From contig JAGDDO010000415.1 in NCBI GenBank assembly GCA_017848205.1, positions 1 to 8,350 of the forward strand: 8,350 nt of DNA. Reading direction: 5' to 3'. Source of the stretch: Oscillospiraceae bacterium (GTDB taxonomy: Bacteria > Bacillota_A > Clostridia > Oscillospirales > Ruminococcaceae). Shown here piece after piece: positions 6,252 to 8,350 of the stretch. The translations under genes were made by a program, and so were the position numbers. The notes under the pieces were generated by a model. It saw only the letters and a list, made by a program, of their open reading frames with translations. It did no database searches and had not been told where the DNA came from. The stretch's first letter is position 1. The number at the start of each line of letters is the position of its first letter.

Positions 6252-6592
6252 TAAAAATTAGATCCGTTCCAGCCCCAGTCTCTTGTGGCTTCGTACTTAA
6301 CGTAGGTTCTTGCAGTATCTATTCCGAGCTCGCTGTTAAGGATAGTGCAGATCCTGTCTGTGAGCTTTGCAAATGAAGCAGAGTCAGGTGAACCAAATAC
6401 GCTTACAGCTACCATTGCCGCAGGGGCATCAGTACCCTTGAAATAGAGTTTTCTTTCTGGTTCGATCTCAACCATGAGCCAGCTTTCTGACTTGCCCGGA
6501 ATAATTGAGATAGCTTCGCCGAGTGCTGATTTTAAAGCTGTTTCCTTATCTTTTGAAACCGGTGTATTAGTTTTAACATTTATAAATGGCAT
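6251..6592 (-). CDS. MIF-family tautomerase (phenylpyruvate tautomerase-like)
   Basis: The 113-residue protein aligns along its whole length with macrophage migration inhibitory factor. After Met removal the catalytic Pro1 is exposed (PFINVKTNTP), and the C-terminus WGWNGSNF resembles the GWNNSTFA end of human MIF. A lysine matches MIF Lys32, and the Tyr of TYVKY matches Tyr95. MIF Asn97 is replaced by Lys in that same segment, and the CxxC of human MIF is absent (AAMV instead), so thiol-oxidoreductase activity is not expected. Family members are trimers that interconvert keto and enol forms of phenylpyruvate and similar compounds. AAAGGTGA precedes the ATG by a short spacer, 16 bases separate it from ridA, and it overlaps the methyltransferase gene by one base. 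The native substrate is inferred. Confidence 0.88.
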   Translation of the reverse strand: MPFINVKTNTPVSKDKETALKSALGEAISIIPGKSESWLMVEIEPERKLYFKGTDAPAAMVAVSVFGSPDSASFAKLTDRICTILNSELGIDTARTYVKYEATRDWGWNGSNF

Positions 6593-6608
6593 TTTTATTC
6601 ACCTTTCC

Positions 6609-6989
6609 TTATTTATATGATGATTCTGCAATTACTTCGATCTCGGCAAGTACGTTTTTCGGAAGTGCCTTTGCAGCAACGCAGCTTCTTGCCGGAAGAG
6701 AAACAAAATATTTTCCGTATACTTCATTGAAAGCGGTAAAGTCGTTCATGTCTGCAAGGAAGCATGTTGTCTTAACAACCTTTTCAAATGAAGAGCCTGA
6801 AACATCGAGAATTGCTGATATATTTTTAATGATCTGTTCTGTCTGTCCCTTGATGTCTGTCGCTTCAACGTTTCCTGTCTCCGGATTTATAGCTATCTGT
6901 CCTGATAAATAAACCATTCCGTTTGAAACGATAGCCTGTGAATAAGGTCCGATAGCAGCCGGAGCCTTTTCAGTCTGTATTCTGATCAT
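6609..6989 (-). CDS. ridA: RidA family enamine/imine deaminase
   Basis: RidA (YjgF/UK114) proteins are small cytoplasmic trimers that hydrolyse reactive enamine/imine intermediates from pyridoxal-phosphate enzymes to 2-oxoacids and ammonia. This one is 126 residues, the family's normal length. It shows APAAIGPYSQ (9-18), the LSGQI strand near 28-32, and the active-site set R101, C103 and E116, with spacing equal to Arg105, Cys107 and Glu120 in well-studied members. The intact arginine supports true RidA-type activity rather than a degenerate paralogue. The ATG at 6989 has AGGAG about 10 bases upstream; a nearer ATG is out of frame. It is first of four minus-strand genes and has its own likely promoter after hipA. 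Its oxoacid products could feed the MIF-like tautomerase, but that is inference. Confidence 0.95.
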   Translation of the reverse strand: MIRIQTEKAPAAIGPYSQAIVSNGMVYLSGQIAINPETGNVEATDIKGQTEQIIKNISAILDVSGSSFEKVVKTTCFLADMNDFTAFNEVYGKYFVSLPARSCVAAKALPKNVLAEIEVIAESSYK

Positions 6990-7054
6990 AAATCATGTTC
7001 TCCTTTTATTTTAGAATTTGAATGGCCATATCACAAATATGACGTCACTATATT

Positions 7055-7083
7055 ATTATACACTAATCTGAATCGTTTTACAA
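7055..7083 (-). promoter_or_regulatory. Putative promoter of the ridA operon
   Basis: On the minus strand TTGTAA (7083-7078) and a perfect TATAAT (7060-7055) are separated by exactly 17 bases. The -35 box overlaps the hipA stop codon. The predicted start is near 7048, leaving a leader of about 60 bases. Two 8-base palindromes, TGACGTCA (7040-7047) and ATGGCCAT (7022-7029), lie at and just downstream of the start, positions suitable for a repressor. No terminator was seen between hipA and ridA, so read-through is possible. Confidence 0.6.
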
Positions 7084-8350
7084 GAATATCCTTAAAAGTT
7101 CATTTACTTCGTTCGCTCTTTCCTCGCTTAGACCTGATTTTTCGGCGTAGTGCATCCAGTTATTTATCACACTTCTGGTTTTTCCGATGGCATCACGGCA
7201 GAAGACTGAGGAAAGTCCCATTTTCTTTCCGGTTTCCATCATGTCTTCGTCTGTAATATCAGATGACTTTCCGTTTACAGACATCTGATGCTGTGAGATC
7301 CAGCGGTTCTGCGGGTTGTATGAATATGTAAGGTCATAGGCCGGAGTTATGCACCACTTCCCTGCCTTATTCATCATGAATGAAAAGTTCTTTACATGGT
7401 CATCGCAGTTTACACCGACCACGTTATATACCATTCGCTTATATATCTGTTCGGTTTCCTTCTTTGTTATTCCGAGCTGTCTTGCACGCAGTGCGTATTC
7501 CTCGTAGCTGCATATGTTCGGGTAGTTGTAGTCAAAATGGCACAGTGCTGCGAGCGTCTGCATGTGGACCTTTTCTCCGTTTATGCGGTCAAATCTTTTC
7601 GTCATGAAATGGTTGAGCCCGTCCTTTTTTATAACACGGCATTCGCTCATTTCTATTCCGAGATCTTTCGCCATCAGATAGTAGGCGTACTCGATAAGTG
7701 TGTACTGTTTCGGGTCTGCAAGTTCGTGATCACCGTTGTTTTTTACTCCGTCAAACTTGATAAGCCAGTATTCAAAACCGTCACCGGCATTTATCTGTCC
7801 CGAGCGTATCTCTCCGGTCTTCTCGTTCCAGGCAATGATCGCCTTGGCTCTTGCGCCGCCGGCAGATGAACCTATCTCAAGAAGCTGCATTTTGCTGACA
7901 TCATCGCTTGTCAGGGACTGATTTGTACGGTTTGCAAGGACATCTGATGCAAGCTTTGTCATCTCGGTAAGATCGATAAGGTCAGTGCCTGTGCGCACAA
8001 GATCGGATGCCGGCTGGTATTCCAGTGCTCCCATTCCGCGTTTTCCCGTGTAGCACAGTCTGTCAAGAGCTGTGAATTTTTCAGGTGATCGGCCTGTTCG
8101 TGCAAGCCAGCTGTTTATAACAGCGTTACCGAATTTGTCCGGCAGTGAGTCAGCAACAAGTCCCGGCAGGCCGTGAAATGCTTCGGAACGGCCGAGTTCC
8201 GGAAAACTGTAAACCCTTCCTCCAAGCGGCATTTTGAAAGGTGAAAGTTCAATACCGCTCTTCTGAAAATCGCGGTCATATTCAAAGTCAGCGTACAGGG
8301 AATTTTCGTTCTGATACAGAATACCTATTCTTTTTCCCCATAAAAAAACC
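7078..8350 (-). CDS. hipA: HipA-family Ser/Thr kinase, N-terminus cut by the window
   Basis: HipA-type kinases are toxins of HipBA-like toxin-antitoxin modules; E. coli HipA phosphorylates glutamyl-tRNA synthetase. The frame stays open from the 7078-7080 stop to the window edge, giving 423 visible residues. The ATG at 8232 is internal: the upstream 39 codons encode the typical HipA start (LWGKRIGILYQ, then ELSPFKMPL). Probably only a few residues are missing. The N-terminal subdomain has LPGLVADSLPDKFG. The kinase core shows the Ser/Gly loop GSSAGGARAK (7872-7843), the lysine of WLIKFDG, the catalytic NCDDHVKN (DDHVKN at 7404-7387) and the metal-binding PAYDL (7344-7330). All catalytic elements look intact. 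A HipB antitoxin gene would normally be just upstream, beyond 8350. The target in this organism is unknown. Confidence 0.93.
   Translation of the reverse strand, partial: VFLWGKRIGILYQNENSLYADFEYDRDFQKSGIELSPFKMPLGGRVYSFPELGRSEAFHGLPGLVADSLPDKFGNAVINSWLARTGRSPEKFTALDRLCYTGKRGMGALEYQPASDLVRTGTDLIDLTEMTKLASDVLANRTNQSLTSDDVSKMQLLEIGSSAGGARAKAIIAWNEKTGEIRSGQINAGDGFEYWLIKFDGVKNNGDHELADPKQYTLIEYAYYLMAKDLGIEMSECRVIKKDGLNHFMTKRFDRINGEKVHMQTLAALCHFDYNYPNICSYEEYALRARQLGITKKETEQIYKRMVYNVVGVNCDDHVKNFSFMMNKAGKWCITPAYDLTYSYNPQNRWISQHQMSVNGKSSDITDEDMMETGKKMGLSSVFCRDAIGKTRSVINNWMHYAEKSGLSEERANEVNELLRIFL

Noticed and set aside
7078..7100. E. coli-type HipB operator (TATCC N8 GGATA)
   Set aside because: Only a single TATCC half-site is present at the hipA 3' end, inside coding sequence, with no paired half at the right spacing.
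7396..7869. A 157-codon plus-strand open frame antisense to hipA
   Set aside because: It lies wholly within the well-supported hipA kinase core, has a hydrophobic low-information translation typical of antisense frames, and lacks a convincing ribosome binding site.
8230..8232. ATG at 8232 as the hipA start
   Set aside because: The frame stays open to the window edge and the 39 upstream codons encode the conserved HipA N-terminus.
1..8350. CRISPR array, tRNA, rRNA or insertion sequence
   Set aside because: No regularly spaced repeats, no tRNA-like cloverleaf and no transposase or terminal inverted repeats were seen.

Overview
The window looks like chromosomal DNA from an anaerobic, mid-GC Firmicute of the gut or rumen, most likely a Ruminococcus or close relative in the Oscillospiraceae. 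The reasons are a ferredoxin-dependent 2-oxoacid oxidoreductase, AGGAG-type ribosome binding sites, compact overlapping genes, and a gene set familiar from that group. The genus is an inference from gene style; no marker gene is present.

Left half, plus strand. The C-terminal end of an unrecognised protein (1-233) is followed by a 180-base structured leader and a three-gene cluster: iorA (414-2207), iorB (2200-2784, TTG start, overlapping iorA) and a paaK-type aryl-CoA ligase (2944-4188). IorAB interconverts arylpyruvates and arylacetyl-CoA using ferredoxin, and PaaK makes arylacetyl-CoA from free arylacetate with ATP. Together they fit salvage of phenylacetate or indoleacetate into aromatic amino acids by reductive carboxylation, or arylpyruvate oxidation run the other way. 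The leader holds two similar hairpins in tandem whose stems differ by a compensatory base-pair change. The iorB-paaK gap holds a cluster of palindromes resembling a REP element.

Centre. A strong bidirectional terminator (4223-4274) separates the two converging transcription units.

Right half, minus strand. Reading leftward from 8350: a HipA-family Ser/Thr kinase cut by the window edge (8350-7078), then a promoter whose -35 box overlaps the hipA stop codon, then a tight four-gene operon. That operon is ridA (6989-6609), a MIF/phenylpyruvate tautomerase-like gene (6592-6251), a beta-class DNA methyltransferase (6251-5295) and a FliB-like cysteine-rich protein (5298-4273). The last three overlap as TAATG and ATGA, so they are probably translationally coupled. 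RidA and the MIF-like protein handle imine/enamine and keto-enol chemistry that could touch the arylpyruvates of the facing operon. The methyltransferase-FliB pair has no obvious metabolic link and no visible restriction enzyme.

The most interesting items are the duplicated leader hairpins, the MIF-like tautomerase beside an arylpyruvate pathway, and the coupled DNA methyltransferase/FliB pair.
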